Assembly (NCBI GenBank): GCA_024653205.1
Contig: JANLFO010000007.1
Location: forward strand, 48,024 to 112,023
DNA length: 64,000 nt
Source: Clostridia bacterium
Lineage (GTDB): Bacteria; Bacillota; DSM-521; Neomoorellales; SLTJ01
Reading direction: 5' to 3'
Both the position numbers and the translations under genes were made by a program. The notes under the pieces were generated by a model that saw nothing but the letters and a program-made list of their open reading frames with translations, had not been told where the DNA came from and ran no database searches. Shown piece after piece: positions 49,340 to 61,576 of the stretch; position 1 is the stretch's first letter, and each line of letters starts with the position of its first letter.

Positions 49340-50239
49340 ATGGGGTTAATCGTCTACCTTAATGGTGAGTTTTTGCCGGTAGAAGAGGCCAGGATCTCCG
49401 TTTTCGACCACGGGCTCCTCTACGGCGACGGCGTGTTTGAGGGCATCCGGGCATACAACGGCCGGGTCTTCCGCCTGCGGGAGCATCTGGACCGCCTGTA
49501 TGACTCCGCCCGCAGCATTGCCCTCGACATCGGCCTTTCCAAGGACGAGATGTCGGAAGTGGTGCTGGAGACCGTGAGGCGCAACCGCCTGCGGGACGCC
49601 TATGTAAGGCTGGTGGTCTCCAGAGGAGTGGGAGATCTGGGATTGGATCCGCGAAAATGTCATCGGCCGACGGTGTTCTGTATCGCCGCCCATATTCAGC
49701 TTTACCCCAAGGAGTTGTACGACAAAGGCCTGGAATTAGTAACCGTTGCCACCCGCCGTAACCTTCCGGAAGCCATCAACCCGCGGATCAAATCCCTCAA
49801 TTACCTCAATAACATTCTGGCCCGCATCGAGGCCAATCTCGTCGGCGCCGGCGAGGGCCTGATGCTTAACCAGGAGGGCTATGTTACCGAGGCTACGGGC
49901 GATAACATTTTCCTGGTCAAGGACGGAGTGCTGATCACCCCCCCTCCCTACGTAGGCATCCTGGAAGGCATCACCCGCAATGCGGTGATGGAGCTGGCCG
50001 CCCGGCAGGGCATTCAGGTAAGGGAAGCGGTTTTCACCCGCTACGAGGTCTACACCGCCGACGAGTGCTTCCTCACCGGGACGGCGGCGGAGATCATACC
50101 CGTGGCCAAAGTGGACGGACGGGCCATCGGTGAGGTCTGCCCGGGGCGGATAACCAAGACGCTGATGCGCGCCTTCCACGAACTCACCCAGGTGGAAGGC
50201 GAGCCCATATACCTGGAGGCGGCAGCGGCTTCCCAGTAG
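49340..50239 (+). CDS. ilvE: Branched-chain amino acid aminotransferase
   Basis: IlvE exchanges amino groups between glutamate and the 2-oxo acids of leucine, isoleucine and valine. The fold type IV signature is visible: [16 protein letters not shown] (22-37), the Schiff-base Lys151 in [10 protein letters not shown], and [12 protein letters not shown]. The length is 299 residues. ATG 49340 after GAGGG begins the conserved part; the frame is open from 49280. It is the first gene of the branched-chain operon. Confidence 0.94.
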   Translation: MGLIVYLNGEFLPVEEARISVFDHGLLYGDGVFEGIRAYNGRVFRLREHLDRLYDSARSIALDIGLSKDEMSEVVLETVRRNRLRDAYVRLVVSRGVGDLGLDPRKCHRPTVFCIAAHIQLYPKELYDKGLELVTVATRRNLPEAINPRIKSLNYLNNILARIEANLVGAGEGLMLNQEGYVTEATGDNIFLVKDGVLITPPPYVGILEGITRNAVMELAARQGIQVREAVFTRYEVYTADECFLTGTAAEIIPVAKVDGRAIGEVCPGRITKTLMRAFHELTQVEGEPIYLEAAAASQ

Positions 50240-50253
50240 AGGAGGCGGTATAT

Positions 50254-51912
50254 TTGCCGAGCGAAGCGATAAAGCAGGGCCTGGAGAAAGCTCCGCACCG
50301 TTCCCTTCTGAACGCCCTGGGCCTTACCCGGGCGGAGCTGGAGAGGCCCCTGGTGGGCGTGGTGAACTCTTTCAACGAGGTGGTTCCCGGCCACCTGCAC
50401 CTCAATGCCATTGCCGCTGCGGTGAAGGCCGGGGTGCGTCTGGCCGGCGGCACGCCGCTGGAGTTTTCCACCATTGCCATTTGCGACGGGCTGGCCATGA
50501 ACCATGCCGGCATGCGTTATTCCCTGGCCAGCCGGGAGGTCATCGCCGACAGCATCGAACTCATGGTTCAGGCTCACGCCTTTGACGCCCTGGTCTTCAT
50601 TCCCAATTGCGATAAAGTGGTGCCGGGAATGCTTATGGCCGCCGTCCGCCTCAACCTGCCTTCTATTTTTGTCAGCGGTGGCCCCATGCTGGCCGGCCGC
50701 TTTCGGGGAGAGCCGGTCAGCCTTTCCAGGGTTTTTGAGGCGGTAGGGGCGGTAGCCGCAGGACGCATGAGTCAGGAGGAACTGGACCTGCTGGAGGAAG
50801 AAGCCTGTCCCGGCTGTGGCTCCTGTGCCGGCATGTTTACCGCGAACTCCATGAACTGCCTTACTGAGGCTCTGGGCGTGGCCTTGCCGGGCAACGGGAC
50901 CATTCCCGCGGTGGCGGCCGCCCGCATCCGGCTGGCCAAGCAGGCGGGCCTCCAGGTGATGGAGCTGTGGCGTCGGAACCTGCGTCCGCGGGATATCCTC
51001 ACCCGGGAAGCCTTCCTGAACGCTCTGGCCGTAGATATGGCCCTGGGGTGCTCCACCAATACCGTGCTGCATTTGCCGGCCGTGGCCCACGAAGCGGGTA
51101 TTGAGCTGCCGCTGGAGCTTTTCGCCCAGGTAAGCGCCCGCACCCCCAACCTTTGCCGGCTGGCACCGGCCGGGCCCCACCACGTGGAGGACTTCCACGC
51201 CGCCGGAGGGGTACCCGCGGTCATGGCCGAGCTGGCGGGCCGTGACCTACTGTACCTCGAAGCTCTGACCGTCACGGGCAAGCCGGTCCGGGAGAACCTG
51301 GCGGGCCGCAAGATCCTCTCGCCGGAGGTGATCCGGCCGGCCTCGTCTCCCTATACCCCGGACGGCGGGCTGGCGGTCCTGTGGGGAAGCCTGGCGCCGG
51401 AGGGGGCGGTGGTCAAGAAATCGGCCGTGGCCCCCGGTATGCTGCGGCACCGCGGGCCGGCCCGGGTCTTTGACGGCGAGGAAGAGGCCACCCGGGCCAT
51501 CCTGGACGGTCGCATAAGATCGGGAGAAGTGATCATAATCCGCTACGAGGGTCCCAAGGGTGGCCCGGGAATGCGGGAGATGCTCACCCCTACTTCGGCG
51601 GTGGCGGGAATGGGGTTGGACGAAAAAGTGGCCCTGCTCACCGACGGCCGCTTTTCCGGCGCCACTCGGGGCGCGTCTATCGGGCATATTGCGCCGGAAG
51701 CTTTTGTAGGAGGGCCTTTGGCTCTGGTGCAGGACGGCGACTTGATCTCCATTGACATTCCGGCGGGCAGGCTGGATCTGGAAGTAGGAGAGGAGGAACT
51801 GGCCAGAAGGCGGGCGGCCTGGGTGGCCCCGTCCCCGAAGGTGGGTAGTGGGTACCTGGCCCGTTACCGGCAGATGGTCGGATCCGCCAGCCGGGGAGCA
51901 ATTCTCAGTTGA
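50254..51912 (+). CDS. ilvD: Dihydroxy-acid dehydratase
   Basis: IlvD dehydrates 2,3-dihydroxy acids in valine and isoleucine synthesis. Its cluster cysteines lie in [11 protein letters not shown] (Cys119) and [19 protein letters not shown] (184-202). The C-terminal [16 protein letters not shown] motif is intact. The length of 552 residues is full. The start is TTG after GAGGAGG. It comes 14 bases after ilvE. Confidence 0.96.
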   Translation: MPSEAIKQGLEKAPHRSLLNALGLTRAELERPLVGVVNSFNEVVPGHLHLNAIAAAVKAGVRLAGGTPLEFSTIAICDGLAMNHAGMRYSLASREVIADSIELMVQAHAFDALVFIPNCDKVVPGMLMAAVRLNLPSIFVSGGPMLAGRFRGEPVSLSRVFEAVGAVAAGRMSQEELDLLEEEACPGCGSCAGMFTANSMNCLTEALGVALPGNGTIPAVAAARIRLAKQAGLQVMELWRRNLRPRDILTREAFLNALAVDMALGCSTNTVLHLPAVAHEAGIELPLELFAQVSARTPNLCRLAPAGPHHVEDFHAAGGVPAVMAELAGRDLLYLEALTVTGKPVRENLAGRKILSPEVIRPASSPYTPDGGLAVLWGSLAPEGAVVKKSAVAPGMLRHRGPARVFDGEEEATRAILDGRIRSGEVIIIRYEGPKGGPGMREMLTPTSAVAGMGLDEKVALLTDGRFSGATRGASIGHIAPEAFVGGPLALVQDGDLISIDIPAGRLDLEVGEEELARRRAAWVAPSPKVGSGYLARYRQMVGSASRGAILS

Positions 51913-51935
51913 CCGCAGCGAGGTGGCACCAGGAA

Positions 51936-53693
51936 ATGACCTTGGCCGCGCGTAATTTACCTCTGACCGAGGAGCAGCCTTCGTTTCAGGCCTCGGGCGC
52001 GGAAATTGTTATTCGGGCCCTGGAAGAAGAAGGCGTGGATACAGTATTCGGCTACCCCGGGGGAGCGGTACTGCCCCTGTACGACGCCCTTTATTTCTCC
52101 AAAGTCCGGCACATCCTGGTGCGTCATGAACAAGGCGCGGCGCACGCCGCCGACGGGTACGCCCGGGCCACCGGTAAGGTGGGGGTCTGTTTTGCCACCT
52201 CCGGGCCGGGAGCCACCAACCTGGTGACCGGTCTGGCCAACGCCTACATGGATTCTATTCCTCTGGTAGCCTTCACCGGCCAGGTGAGCCTGGAACTGCT
52301 GGGGCGGGACTCGTTTCAGGAGGCAGACACCACGGGCATTACCATGCCCATTACCAAGCACAATTTCTTGGTGAAAAGACCGGAGGATCTGGCGGTTACG
52401 GTGCACAAAGCCTTCTACCTGGCCCGAACCGGTCGGCCGGGGCCGGTGTTGATCGACCTGCCCAAGGACGTCACCGCCCGGGTCATTACCTACAGCAATT
52501 CCTGCCGGGAAGTGGATATTCCCGGGTACCATCCCCGGGTGACTCCCGAAGCCGGGGCGGTGGCCCGGGTGGTCGAGGCTTTGAGCCGCGCCCGGCGGCC
52601 GGTTATCTACGCCGGAGGCGGGGTACTGTCCGCCGAGGCTACGGCGGAGCTGCTGGTCCTGGTGGAGCGTACCGGGGTGCCGGTGGTAACCAGTCTCATG
52701 GGCAAGGGCGTGATTCCGGAGGATCACCCTCTGGCCCTGGGCATGCTGGGGATGCACGGCACCGCTTACGCCAACCTGGCGGTCTCCGAGTGCGACCTGT
52801 TGCTGGCTCTGGGGACCCGCTTTTCCGACCGTTCCACCGGTCGGTTTGAAACCTTCGCCCCCCACGCCAAGGTGGTGCACGTGGACATCGACGCGGCGGA
52901 GATCGGCAAGAACGTCCGGGTGGACATCGGCGTGGTGGGCGACCTCAAGAGCGTGCTGGAGGCACTTCTGTCCGACCTGGAGAAGGCACCGGAGGTGCAG
53001 GCCTGGCAGAGGCAGATAGCCCACTGGCGGGAGGCCTATCCGCTCCGGTATGAATGCCCCGAGGGGGTCATCAAGCCCCAGTTCGTGGTGGAGCAAATCT
53101 GCGAACTGACCCGGGGCGAGGCAGTGATTACCACCGACGTGGGACAAAACCAGATGTGGGCGGCCCAGTACTATCGCTGTCGTCGGCCGCGCAGCTTCCT
53201 GAGTTCCGGCGGGCTGGGGACTATGGGTTTCGGTCTGCCGGCGGCCATAGGCGCCCAGATCGGCCGGCCGGGGGAGACGGTGATAGACATCGCCGGGGAC
53301 GGCAGCCTGCAAATGACCGTTCAGGAGCTGGCTACGGTGGCCCAGTACCAGCTGCCCATCAAGATCTGCCTTCTGAACAACGGCTACCTGGGTATGGTGC
53401 GGCAGTGGCAGGAGCTGTTCTACGAGCACCGGTACTCCCAGGTGGACATCAGCCAGGGCGGCCCGGACTACGTGAAGCTGGCCGAGGCCTACGGCATTAC
53501 CGCCCGGCGGGTGACCAGGCCCGAGGAGGTAAGACCGGCCCTGGAGGCGGCCCTGTCCGAGCCAAAGCCCTACCTCCTGGACTTCGTGGTGGATCGCGAG
53601 GAAAACGTTTTCCCCATGGTACCGCCCGGCGGCTCGCTGGACCAGATGCTGGGGGGCAAGAGCGTTGAAGCACACGCTAAGCGTACTGGTTGA
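51936..53693 (+). CDS. ilvB: Acetolactate synthase large subunit
   Basis: The ThDP enzyme condenses pyruvate with pyruvate or 2-oxobutyrate. It has the ThDP-activating glutamate in RHEQGAAHAADGYARA (Glu65), DTTGITMPITKHN, the FAD-site region, and the ThDP motif GDGSLQMTVQELAT ending in NN. I chose ATG 51936 after GAGGTGG; TTG 51909, overlapping the ilvD stop, is a possible alternative adding nine residues. The length is 585 residues. The end overlaps ilvN by 29 bases. Confidence 0.95.
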   Translation: MTLAARNLPLTEEQPSFQASGAEIVIRALEEEGVDTVFGYPGGAVLPLYDALYFSKVRHILVRHEQGAAHAADGYARATGKVGVCFATSGPGATNLVTGLANAYMDSIPLVAFTGQVSLELLGRDSFQEADTTGITMPITKHNFLVKRPEDLAVTVHKAFYLARTGRPGPVLIDLPKDVTARVITYSNSCREVDIPGYHPRVTPEAGAVARVVEALSRARRPVIYAGGGVLSAEATAELLVLVERTGVPVVTSLMGKGVIPEDHPLALGMLGMHGTAYANLAVSECDLLLALGTRFSDRSTGRFETFAPHAKVVHVDIDAAEIGKNVRVDIGVVGDLKSVLEALLSDLEKAPEVQAWQRQIAHWREAYPLRYECPEGVIKPQFVVEQICELTRGEAVITTDVGQNQMWAAQYYRCRRPRSFLSSGGLGTMGFGLPAAIGAQIGRPGETVIDIAGDGSLQMTVQELATVAQYQLPIKICLLNNGYLGMVRQWQELFYEHRYSQVDISQGGPDYVKLAEAYGITARRVTRPEEVRPALEAALSEPKPYLLDFVVDREENVFPMVPPGGSLDQMLGGKSVEAHAKRTG

Positions 53694-54171
53694 AAACCGA
53701 CCGGGTGTGCTGGCCCGCATCGCCGGGCTTTTTAGTCGCCGGGGTTACAACATCGACAGCCTGGCGGTGGGGCGCAGCGAAAACCCGGCCCTGGCCCGCA
53801 TGACCATTGTGGTCGAGGGTGATGACCGGGTCATCCAGCAGGTGAACAATCAACTGGATAAGCTGATAGAAGTGGTCCAGGTAAGAGACATAACCGGCGA
53901 GCCGGTGGTAGAGCGGGAGCTGGTCCTGGTTAAGGTAAAGGCGGACCCGGCTACCCGGGGCGAAATCATCCAGATTGTGGATATTTTTCGGGCCCATATC
54001 GTAGATATGGGGCGTAACAGCCTGGTCATCGAGTGCACGGGCGGCGAGGAGAAGATCAACGCCTTTCAGGATGCACTGGAGCCCTTCGGTATCCGCGAGG
54101 TAGTGCGCACCGGGAGGGTGGCCATGGTCAGAGGGGCCAGGGATACGGACGAGGAGGAAGAGCATGGCTAA
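53665..54171 (+). CDS. ilvN: Acetolactate synthase small (regulatory) subunit
   Basis: This protein of 168 residues starts with an ACT domain ([27 protein letters not shown]) that binds valine and gives feedback inhibition, followed by the conserved C-terminal domain. Its TTG start lies inside the end of ilvB. Downstream one expects ilvC, but leuA follows directly, overlapping by 8 bases. Confidence 0.96.
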   Translation: MKHTLSVLVENRPGVLARIAGLFSRRGYNIDSLAVGRSENPALARMTIVVEGDDRVIQQVNNQLDKLIEVVQVRDITGEPVVERELVLVKVKADPATRGEIIQIVDIFRAHIVDMGRNSLVIECTGGEEKINAFQDALEPFGIREVVRTGRVAMVRGARDTDEEEEHG

Positions 54172-55729
54172 GAGGGTGTACGTATTCGACACCACCCTGC
54201 GCGACGGAGCCCAGTCCCCGGGCGTGAGCCTGAACGTGCAGGAAAAACTGGAGATCGCCCGCCAGCTCGCCCGTCTGAACGTGGACGTGATCGAGGCCGG
54301 CTTCCCGGCCGCCTCTCCGGGAGAATTCGAGGCGGTCAGGCTGGTGGCGGAGAAGGTGCAGGGCCCGATCGTCGCCGGGCTGGCCCGGGTGGCGCTCTCG
54401 GACATCGATACCTGCTGGCAGGCGCTCAAGAACGCGCGCCGGCCGCGCATTCATACTTTCATCGCCACCTCGGACGTGCACATGAAGTACAAGCTGCGCA
54501 TGACCCGGGAGCAGGTGCTGGAGGCGGTGGACCGGGGAGTGCGCCACGCCAAGAGCTACTGCCAGGACGTGGAGTTCTCTCCCGAAGACGCGTCGCGTAG
54601 CGACCTGGACTTCCTGCTGCAGGTGCTCGCCGCGGCCATTGAGGCCGGAGCCACGGTGCTGAACATACCCGACACCGTGGGTTACGCCACCCCGGAGGAG
54701 TTCGGCCGCTTCATCCGCGAGATTCACACCCGCCTCCCCTACCGGGACCGGGTGATCCTGAGCGTGCACTGTCACAACGACCTGGGCCTGGCCACGGCCA
54801 ACTCCCTGGCCGCGGTGCAGAACGGGGCCCAGCAGGTGGAATGCACGGTAAACGGAATCGGCGAGCGGGCCGGCAACACCGCCTTAGAAGAGATCGTCAT
54901 GGCCCTGTACACCCGGCGGGATATCTACGACGCCGAGACCGCCATCCGGACCGAGGAAATCTACCGCACCAGCCGCCTGGTAGCCAGCCTCAGCGGCATG
55001 CCGGTGCAGTACAACAAGGCGGTGGTGGGCCGCAACGCCTTCCAGCACGCCTCGGGTATCCACCAGGACGGGGTGCTGAAGGAGCGCACTACCTACGAAA
55101 TCATGAACCCGGAAACCATCGGGCTGATAACCGAACACATCGTCTTGGGCAAGTATTCCGGCCGGCACGCCTTCCGGCACCGGCTGGAACAACTCGGTTT
55201 CCACCTGGACGAGGAGGAATTGGAAAAGGCCTTCTTCCGCTTCAAGAACCTGGCGGACAAGAAGCGGGAGATTACCGATCGCGACCTGGAGGCCATCGTC
55301 AGGCACGAGGTCAAGAGCATCCCGGAGAAGTTCCGGCTGGAGAGCCTGCACATCTCCTCCGGCACCAACGTGGTGCCCACGGCCACCGTGGCCGTGCAGG
55401 TGGACGGGATGCTGCGGCAGGAGGCGGCCTGCGGGGAGGGCCCGGTAGACGCCACTTTCAAGGCCATCGACAAGGTCACCGGGGTAGGCGTGGTGCTCCG
55501 CAACTACAACCTGAACGCCGTAAGCGGCGGCACCGATGCCATGGGCGAGGTCACGGTGCTGGTGGAGTACCAGGGCCGGGGCTTCCTGGGGCGGGGCCTG
55601 AGCATGGACATTATCGAGGCCAGCGCCCGGGCCTACATCAATGCCTTGAACAAGCTGGTGCTGGAGTACGGTGAGGAAGCGATCCTGGGGAAGGCTTCCG
55701 ACCGGGCCCGGCAGGGAGGCGGTGAGTAG
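54164..55729 (+). CDS. leuA: 2-isopropylmalate synthase
   Basis: LeuA condenses acetyl-CoA with 2-oxoisovalerate, opening the leucine branch. The TIM-barrel begins with [13 protein letters not shown] (about 8-20) and has [13 protein letters not shown] with metal ligands and [14 protein letters not shown]. The C-terminal regulatory LeuA domain (about 385-505) is present, so leucine feedback is likely. The length is 521 residues. It is well separated from CimA (leucine-type residues HND and the first motif GAQSPG rather than GSQGEG). Confidence 0.95.
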   Translation: MAKRVYVFDTTLRDGAQSPGVSLNVQEKLEIARQLARLNVDVIEAGFPAASPGEFEAVRLVAEKVQGPIVAGLARVALSDIDTCWQALKNARRPRIHTFIATSDVHMKYKLRMTREQVLEAVDRGVRHAKSYCQDVEFSPEDASRSDLDFLLQVLAAAIEAGATVLNIPDTVGYATPEEFGRFIREIHTRLPYRDRVILSVHCHNDLGLATANSLAAVQNGAQQVECTVNGIGERAGNTALEEIVMALYTRRDIYDAETAIRTEEIYRTSRLVASLSGMPVQYNKAVVGRNAFQHASGIHQDGVLKERTTYEIMNPETIGLITEHIVLGKYSGRHAFRHRLEQLGFHLDEEELEKAFFRFKNLADKKREITDRDLEAIVRHEVKSIPEKFRLESLHISSGTNVVPTATVAVQVDGMLRQEAACGEGPVDATFKAIDKVTGVGVVLRNYNLNAVSGGTDAMGEVTVLVEYQGRGFLGRGLSMDIIEASARAYINALNKLVLEYGEEAILGKASDRARQGGGE

Positions 55730-55731
55730 AG

Positions 55732-56994
55732 GTGCGTCAGACCATCACCGAGAAGATCCTGGCCGCGCACGCCGGCCTGGAAGAAGTCAGGCCGGGACAG
55801 CTCATCAACGCCCGGGTGGACGTGGTGCTGGGCAACGACATTACCGCTCCCCTGGCCATCAAGGAGTTCGAGCGCCTGGGCCTGGACCGGGTTTTCGACC
55901 CCGAGCGGGTGGTTCTGGTACCGGATCACTTCACTCCCAACAAGGACCTGGCCTCGGCCGAGCAGGCCAAGATCGTGCGGGACTTCGCCCGGCGCTACGG
56001 CCTTGCCCACTACTTTGAGGTGGGCCGGGTAGGGATCGAGCACTGCCTGCTGCCGGAGGAAGGCCTGGTGCTTCCGGGGGAGTTGATAGTCGGCGCGGAC
56101 TCGCACACCTGCACTTACGGCGCCGTGGGTGCCTTTGCCACCGGCGTGGGCAGCACGGATATGGCTGCGGCCATGGCCCTGGGCGAGTGCTGGTTCCGGG
56201 TCCCGGAGAGTCTGAAACTGGTATACTACGGCGAACTGCCGCCCTGGGTCGGCGGTAAGGACCTAATCCTCTACACCATCGGCAAGATCGGCGTGGACGG
56301 CGCCCGCTACATGGCCATGGAGTTCACCGGCGAGGCCGTATCCCGCCTCTCCATGGCCGGACGGTTCACCATGGCCAACATGGCCATAGAGGCGGGGGCG
56401 AAAAACGGTATCTTCGTGCCCGATGCCGCCACCATCAACTATGTGGAAAAGCGGGCCAAGCGGCCCTACCGTCTTTTCACCAGCGATGACGATGCCGAGT
56501 ACGCCGACGTGATCGAGATCGACGTTCGCGAGCTCGAGCCCCAGGTGGCCTTCCCGTCTTCGCCCCAGAACGCGCGGCCGGTGAGCGAGGCCCTGGGAAT
56601 CGAAATCGACCAGGTGGTAATAGGTTCCTGCACCAACGGGTGGCTGGAAGATCTGCGCCTGGCCGCCCAGGTACTCAACGGCCACAAGGTGCATCCCAGC
56701 GTGCGCTGCATCGTCATACCCGGCACGCCGAAGATCATGCTCCAGGCCCTGAAGGAAGGCTTGATCGAGGTCTTCCTGGAGGCGGGAGCGGCGGTGAGCA
56801 CCCCCACCTGCGGGCCCTGCCTGGGCGGTCACATGGGCATCCTGGCCGAGGGAGAGAGGGCGGTGGCCACCACCAACCGCAACTTCGTGGGCCGGATGGG
56901 CCACGTGCGCAGCGAGGTCTACCTGGCCAATCCGGCGGTGGCCGCGGCCAGCGCGGTACTGGGGCGGATCGCCAGCCCGGAAGAACTGGTATAG
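55732..56994 (+). CDS. leuC: 3-isopropylmalate dehydratase large subunit
   Basis: LeuC with LeuD isomerises 2- to 3-isopropylmalate, and citramalate to 3-methylmalate in the CimA route. The [4Fe-4S] ligands are in [11 protein letters not shown] and in [13 protein letters not shown]. At 420 residues it is the shorter archaeal/clostridial type. GTG 55732 follows 2 bases after the leuA stop, with GGGAGGCGG within leuA. Confidence 0.95.
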   Translation: MRQTITEKILAAHAGLEEVRPGQLINARVDVVLGNDITAPLAIKEFERLGLDRVFDPERVVLVPDHFTPNKDLASAEQAKIVRDFARRYGLAHYFEVGRVGIEHCLLPEEGLVLPGELIVGADSHTCTYGAVGAFATGVGSTDMAAAMALGECWFRVPESLKLVYYGELPPWVGGKDLILYTIGKIGVDGARYMAMEFTGEAVSRLSMAGRFTMANMAIEAGAKNGIFVPDAATINYVEKRAKRPYRLFTSDDDAEYADVIEIDVRELEPQVAFPSSPQNARPVSEALGIEIDQVVIGSCTNGWLEDLRLAAQVLNGHKVHPSVRCIVIPGTPKIMLQALKEGLIEVFLEAGAAVSTPTCGPCLGGHMGILAEGERAVATTNRNFVGRMGHVRSEVYLANPAVAAASAVLGRIASPEELV

Positions 56995-57006
56995 GGGGAA
57001 GAGGAA

Positions 57007-57503
57007 ATGGAGTTTGAAGGCCGGGCCTGGGTCTTCGGCGACGACGTCGACACGGATCTCATTATTCCCGCCCGCTACCTCAACACCACCGACCCGGCGG
57101 TGCTGGCCGCCCACTGCCTGGAGGCGGCCGACCCGGATTTTGCCCGGAAGGTGCAGGCGGGCGACATCCTGGTGGCGGGCAAGAACTTCGGCTGCGGCAG
57201 CTCCCGGGAGCACGCCCCGGTGGCCATAAAGGCCGCGGGAGTGGCCTGCGTGGTGGCCCATTCGTTTGCCCGCATCTTCTTCCGCAACGCCATCAATATC
57301 GGCCTGCCCATTCTGGAATGTCCGGAGGCCGCCCGGGTCAGGGAAGGAGACGTGCTGAGGATCGAGGCGGACAGCGGGCGCATCACCAATATCACCCGCG
57401 GTGAAACCTACCAGGCCGTGCCCTTCCCCGCCTTCATGCAGGAGATCATCCGTGCCGGTGGTCTCATGAACTATGTGGCCGCCCGGCTGGGACGGGATAG
57501 CGG

Positions 57504-57507
<4 letters not shown>
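57007..57507 (+). CDS. leuD: 3-isopropylmalate dehydratase small subunit
   Basis: The swivel domain of 166 residues closes over the active site of Leu[17 protein letters not shown] at the start and [13 protein letters not shown] in the middle are the family's substrate-binding motifs. It overlaps cimA by 4 bases. The gene leuB, which normally follows, is missing here. Confidence 0.95.
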
Positions 57508-59111
<1,604 letters not shown>

Positions 59112-59183
59112 AGAACGCGCTCCGGCCGTGCGGTAGTCAGGCGGTGCAGGCAACCCACGGGCGGGTCAGCGATATTATCAACG

Positions 59184-59900
59184 TCAATCCCGGTTTGCCG
59201 CTTCTGCAACCGGCCGCGCGTAACGCCAGTTGATCGGCGCGGCGGCGGGAAGAGCCAATTCCTTCTCCTTTCGTATTTCCGGGTAGATGGCGTAGAGGGT
59301 GTTGAAGTTGTCTATCAGACCGCCGGGAAAGGTGAGGCCTTTCTCCAGGGTGTCCGGATCGCCGATGGCCTGGATGACGATGGGGTAGAAAAGCCTTTTC
59401 CCGTTCAGGGTGAGATAGTATTCCTCGCCGGCCTTGGCCTCGCCCAGGGCGGAAAGGGCGGTGATGCGCTGGCCGTTAACTGCCACCGCCTCGGCGCCGC
59501 TAACCCACAGCTCGTTGACCAGGTCCACCAGGTCGAGGGCCAGCAGCGGACTGTTTCCGCCCAGCGTAATGGTAATACCCGGCCCGCGCACGGGTGCCAA
59601 TCCGGCAAGCGCCCGCAGCCGGGTCAGTTCCTGGCGCAGGTTCTCCTTGGCGCTCTTGCCCTGGGAGGCTTGCTCGGCCAGGGTGGCCTCCTTGGCCCGG
59701 AGCTCGCCCAGTTCCTTTTGCAGCAGTTCCTTCTTGGTATTGAGGTCCCTCCACATGGCCACCAGGCTCTCGGTGCTTTGGTATTCCAAGGCACCGCTTA
59801 AGGCCTGCTGGGCCTTGAACTGGACCGAAAGCACTATTCCCAGGAAGAACAGGATGACTGCCGTCAGAGCCTGCCAGCGCCAAACCTTGACTGCCACCAC
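59184..59900 (-). CDS. DUF881 membrane-anchored protein (second copy)
   Basis: The 238-residue protein has one N-terminal membrane segment (about 12-27), a coiled-coil (about 45-90 with KKELLQKELGELRAKEATL) and a C-terminal DUF881 domain including GPGITITLGG, LVNELWVSGAEAVAVNGQRI and a late PGG. The family occurs as YlxW/YlxX near division genes; the function is unknown. It lies 19 bases after its paralogue. Confidence 0.85.
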   Translation of the reverse strand: MVAVKVWRWQALTAVILFFLGIVLSVQFKAQQALSGALEYQSTESLVAMWRDLNTKKELLQKELGELRAKEATLAEQASQGKSAKENLRQELTRLRALAGLAPVRGPGITITLGGNSPLLALDLVDLVNELWVSGAEAVAVNGQRITALSALGEAKAGEEYYLTLNGKRLFYPIVIQAIGDPDTLEKGLTFPGGLIDNFNTLYAIYPEIRKEKELALPAAAPINWRYARPVAEAANRD

Positions 59901-59919
59901 AACACCTCCTCATCCCGGC

Positions 59920-60678
59920 CTAGGGTCGGTTGGGGGCCGGTTCCGCTGAGGTTTCTTCGGCCGTTTGCAGGTGAGAGGCAGACCAACTGCCCCGGTAGGC
60001 CGGAATGGTAATCTTCTCCTCCTTGACCAGGGTAACCGGAAAACCCTTGCCCTTCAAGAACGGGAATTCCTGCCCGAACTCCATGGCCGAAGCCAGGGTT
60101 TCCGGATTGCCCACCGCCCTGATCTCGTAGGGCGGCACCAGGCGCGTGGTGTTCACCAAGATGGCCGAGCCCACGCAGCGTATGTCCGATCCGGTCACCA
60201 GACGCTGCCGGTTCACGGCTATGGCCTCTGCCCCGGCCCGCCTGAGTTCGTTCACCAGGTAGAGCAGGTTCTTGTCGTGGATGATGTAATCCTCCGGTCG
60301 GTAAAGCCCGGTGCCGGAAGCCTGCGCCCGCAGGGCGCCCTCGCGGTTGTCGTCCAGGGTAATTACCACCCCCGGTCCCTCCACTTCCGTCAGCCCGCCC
60401 TGGAGCTTGGCCGCCTGTAAGGCCTGGCTCAGGGCCTTCACATCGTCTTCTCCCTCCGCCTGCTGGGCGGTAACGACCTCCAGGCGCTGGCGGAGGGCGG
60501 CAATCTCGTTCTCCAGGTTTTGGGTTTCCACCTCCAAGACCCTGATTACCTGTACCAGGTTGCGGTTGCGGGCCTCGGCGGTCTGGGCACGGTACCTGGC
60601 CTGGCTGACGAAGGTCCAGGCGAAGAGAGTACCACAGACCACGGCTATTATGGTAAGATAAATATACCAACGGCGCAC
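59920..60678 (-). CDS. DUF881 membrane-anchored protein (first copy)
   Basis: The 252-residue protein has the same build as its neighbour: a membrane segment (about 5-22), a coiled coil (about 32-70, with VETQNLENEIAALRQRLE) and a DUF881 domain with GPGVVITLDD, LVNELRRAGAEAIAVNRQRL and an acidic-to-basic tail. It is the first gene of a two-gene unit reading away from cdaA. Confidence 0.85.
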   Translation of the reverse strand: MRRWYIYLTIIAVVCGTLFAWTFVSQARYRAQTAEARNRNLVQVIRVLEVETQNLENEIAALRQRLEVVTAQQAEGEDDVKALSQALQAAKLQGGLTEVEGPGVVITLDDNREGALRAQASGTGLYRPEDYIIHDKNLLYLVNELRRAGAEAIAVNRQRLVTGSDIRCVGSAILVNTTRLVPPYEIRAVGNPETLASAMEFGQEFPFLKGKGFPVTLVKEEKITIPAYRGSWSASHLQTAEETSAEPAPNRP

Positions 60679-60696
60679 GGAGATCCCTCCGCCACT

Positions 60697-60725
60697 ATTC
60701 TAGCTCTATTTGGGGCGCAGGGCAA
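60697..60725 (-). promoter_or_regulatory. Promoter of the DUF881 pair
   Basis: On the minus strand TTGCCC (60725-60720) and TAGAAT (60702-60697) are 17 bases apart, about 20 bases before the first DUF881 ATG, with GGAGGGATCTCC between. It lies in the 73-base divergent region shared with cdaA. Confidence 0.55.
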
Positions 60726-60751
60726 CCGCAAGGCCTTAGGAGCAGGTAGAA

Positions 60752-61576
60752 TTGGGTTCCTGGCTCAGCGTGTGGCGATATTTCAGCCTGGTAGACCTGC
60801 TGCGGGCAGCAGTAGACATAGCCATTGTTGCCTACGTGATCTATCGCCTGTTACTACTCATTCGCGGCACGCGGGCGGCGCAGTTGGTGCAGGGCCTGGC
60901 CGTTCTGGCCCTGGTGGCCTTTCTGAGCGACCGTCTGGGGCTGCGTACCATTGAATGGATCCTGGAGAAATTGGGGCTGGTAGTGCTGGTGGGCCTGCCG
61001 GTGGTCTTTCAACCGGAACTCCGTCGGGCCCTGGCCCAGTTGGGACGGGGGCGCATATTTCCCCGTCCCTTCGTCTTTCTGGGCGAGGAGGAAGTGTCCC
61101 GGCTGATAGAAGAAATAGTGCGCTGCGTGCAGGTCCTGGCCCGCAGCCGCATCGGAGCCCTGATCGTGGTGGAGCGGGAAGTGCGGCTGAACGAGTACGC
61201 TGAAACCGGCATCAAGCTGGATGCCGTGGTTTCGGCCGAGTTCTTGATCAACCTGTTCATGCCCCGGACTCCCCTGCACGACGGCGCGGCCATCATTCGC
61301 GGCGACCGGGTGGCGGCCGCCGGATGCTTTCTACCCCTCAGCGACAGCCCCTACCTAAGCCGGCAATTGGGAACCCGCCACCGGGCGGCGTTGGGCATCT
61401 CCGAGCTTTCGGACGCCGTGGCGGTGGTGGTCTCGGAGGAAACGGGGACCGTTTCCGTGGCGGAGGGCGGCAGGCTCACCCGTTATCTGGACGAAAAGAA
61501 CCTGCGCCAGATGCTGGAGGAACTGGTCCTGCCCAAAAACGAGCGGGGACAGAGTTGGTGGCCGTGGAGGCTCTGA
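60752..61576 (+). CDS. cdaA: Diadenylate cyclase CdaA
   Basis: CdaA makes cyclic di-AMP from two ATP; the messenger controls potassium and osmolyte uptake and wall stability. Three membrane segments (about 12-35, 45-60, 70-86) precede a DAC domain with DGA (177-179) and RHR (209-211), the two catalytic motifs. The length is 274 residues. The start is TTG 60752 behind GGAGCAGG. It is followed by cdaR and glmM, the standard module. Confidence 0.96.
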   Translation: MGSWLSVWRYFSLVDLLRAAVDIAIVAYVIYRLLLLIRGTRAAQLVQGLAVLALVAFLSDRLGLRTIEWILEKLGLVVLVGLPVVFQPELRRALAQLGRGRIFPRPFVFLGEEEVSRLIEEIVRCVQVLARSRIGALIVVEREVRLNEYAETGIKLDAVVSAEFLINLFMPRTPLHDGAAIIRGDRVAAAGCFLPLSDSPYLSRQLGTRHRAALGISELSDAVAVVVSEETGTVSVAEGGRLTRYLDEKNLRQMLEELVLPKNERGQSWWPWRL

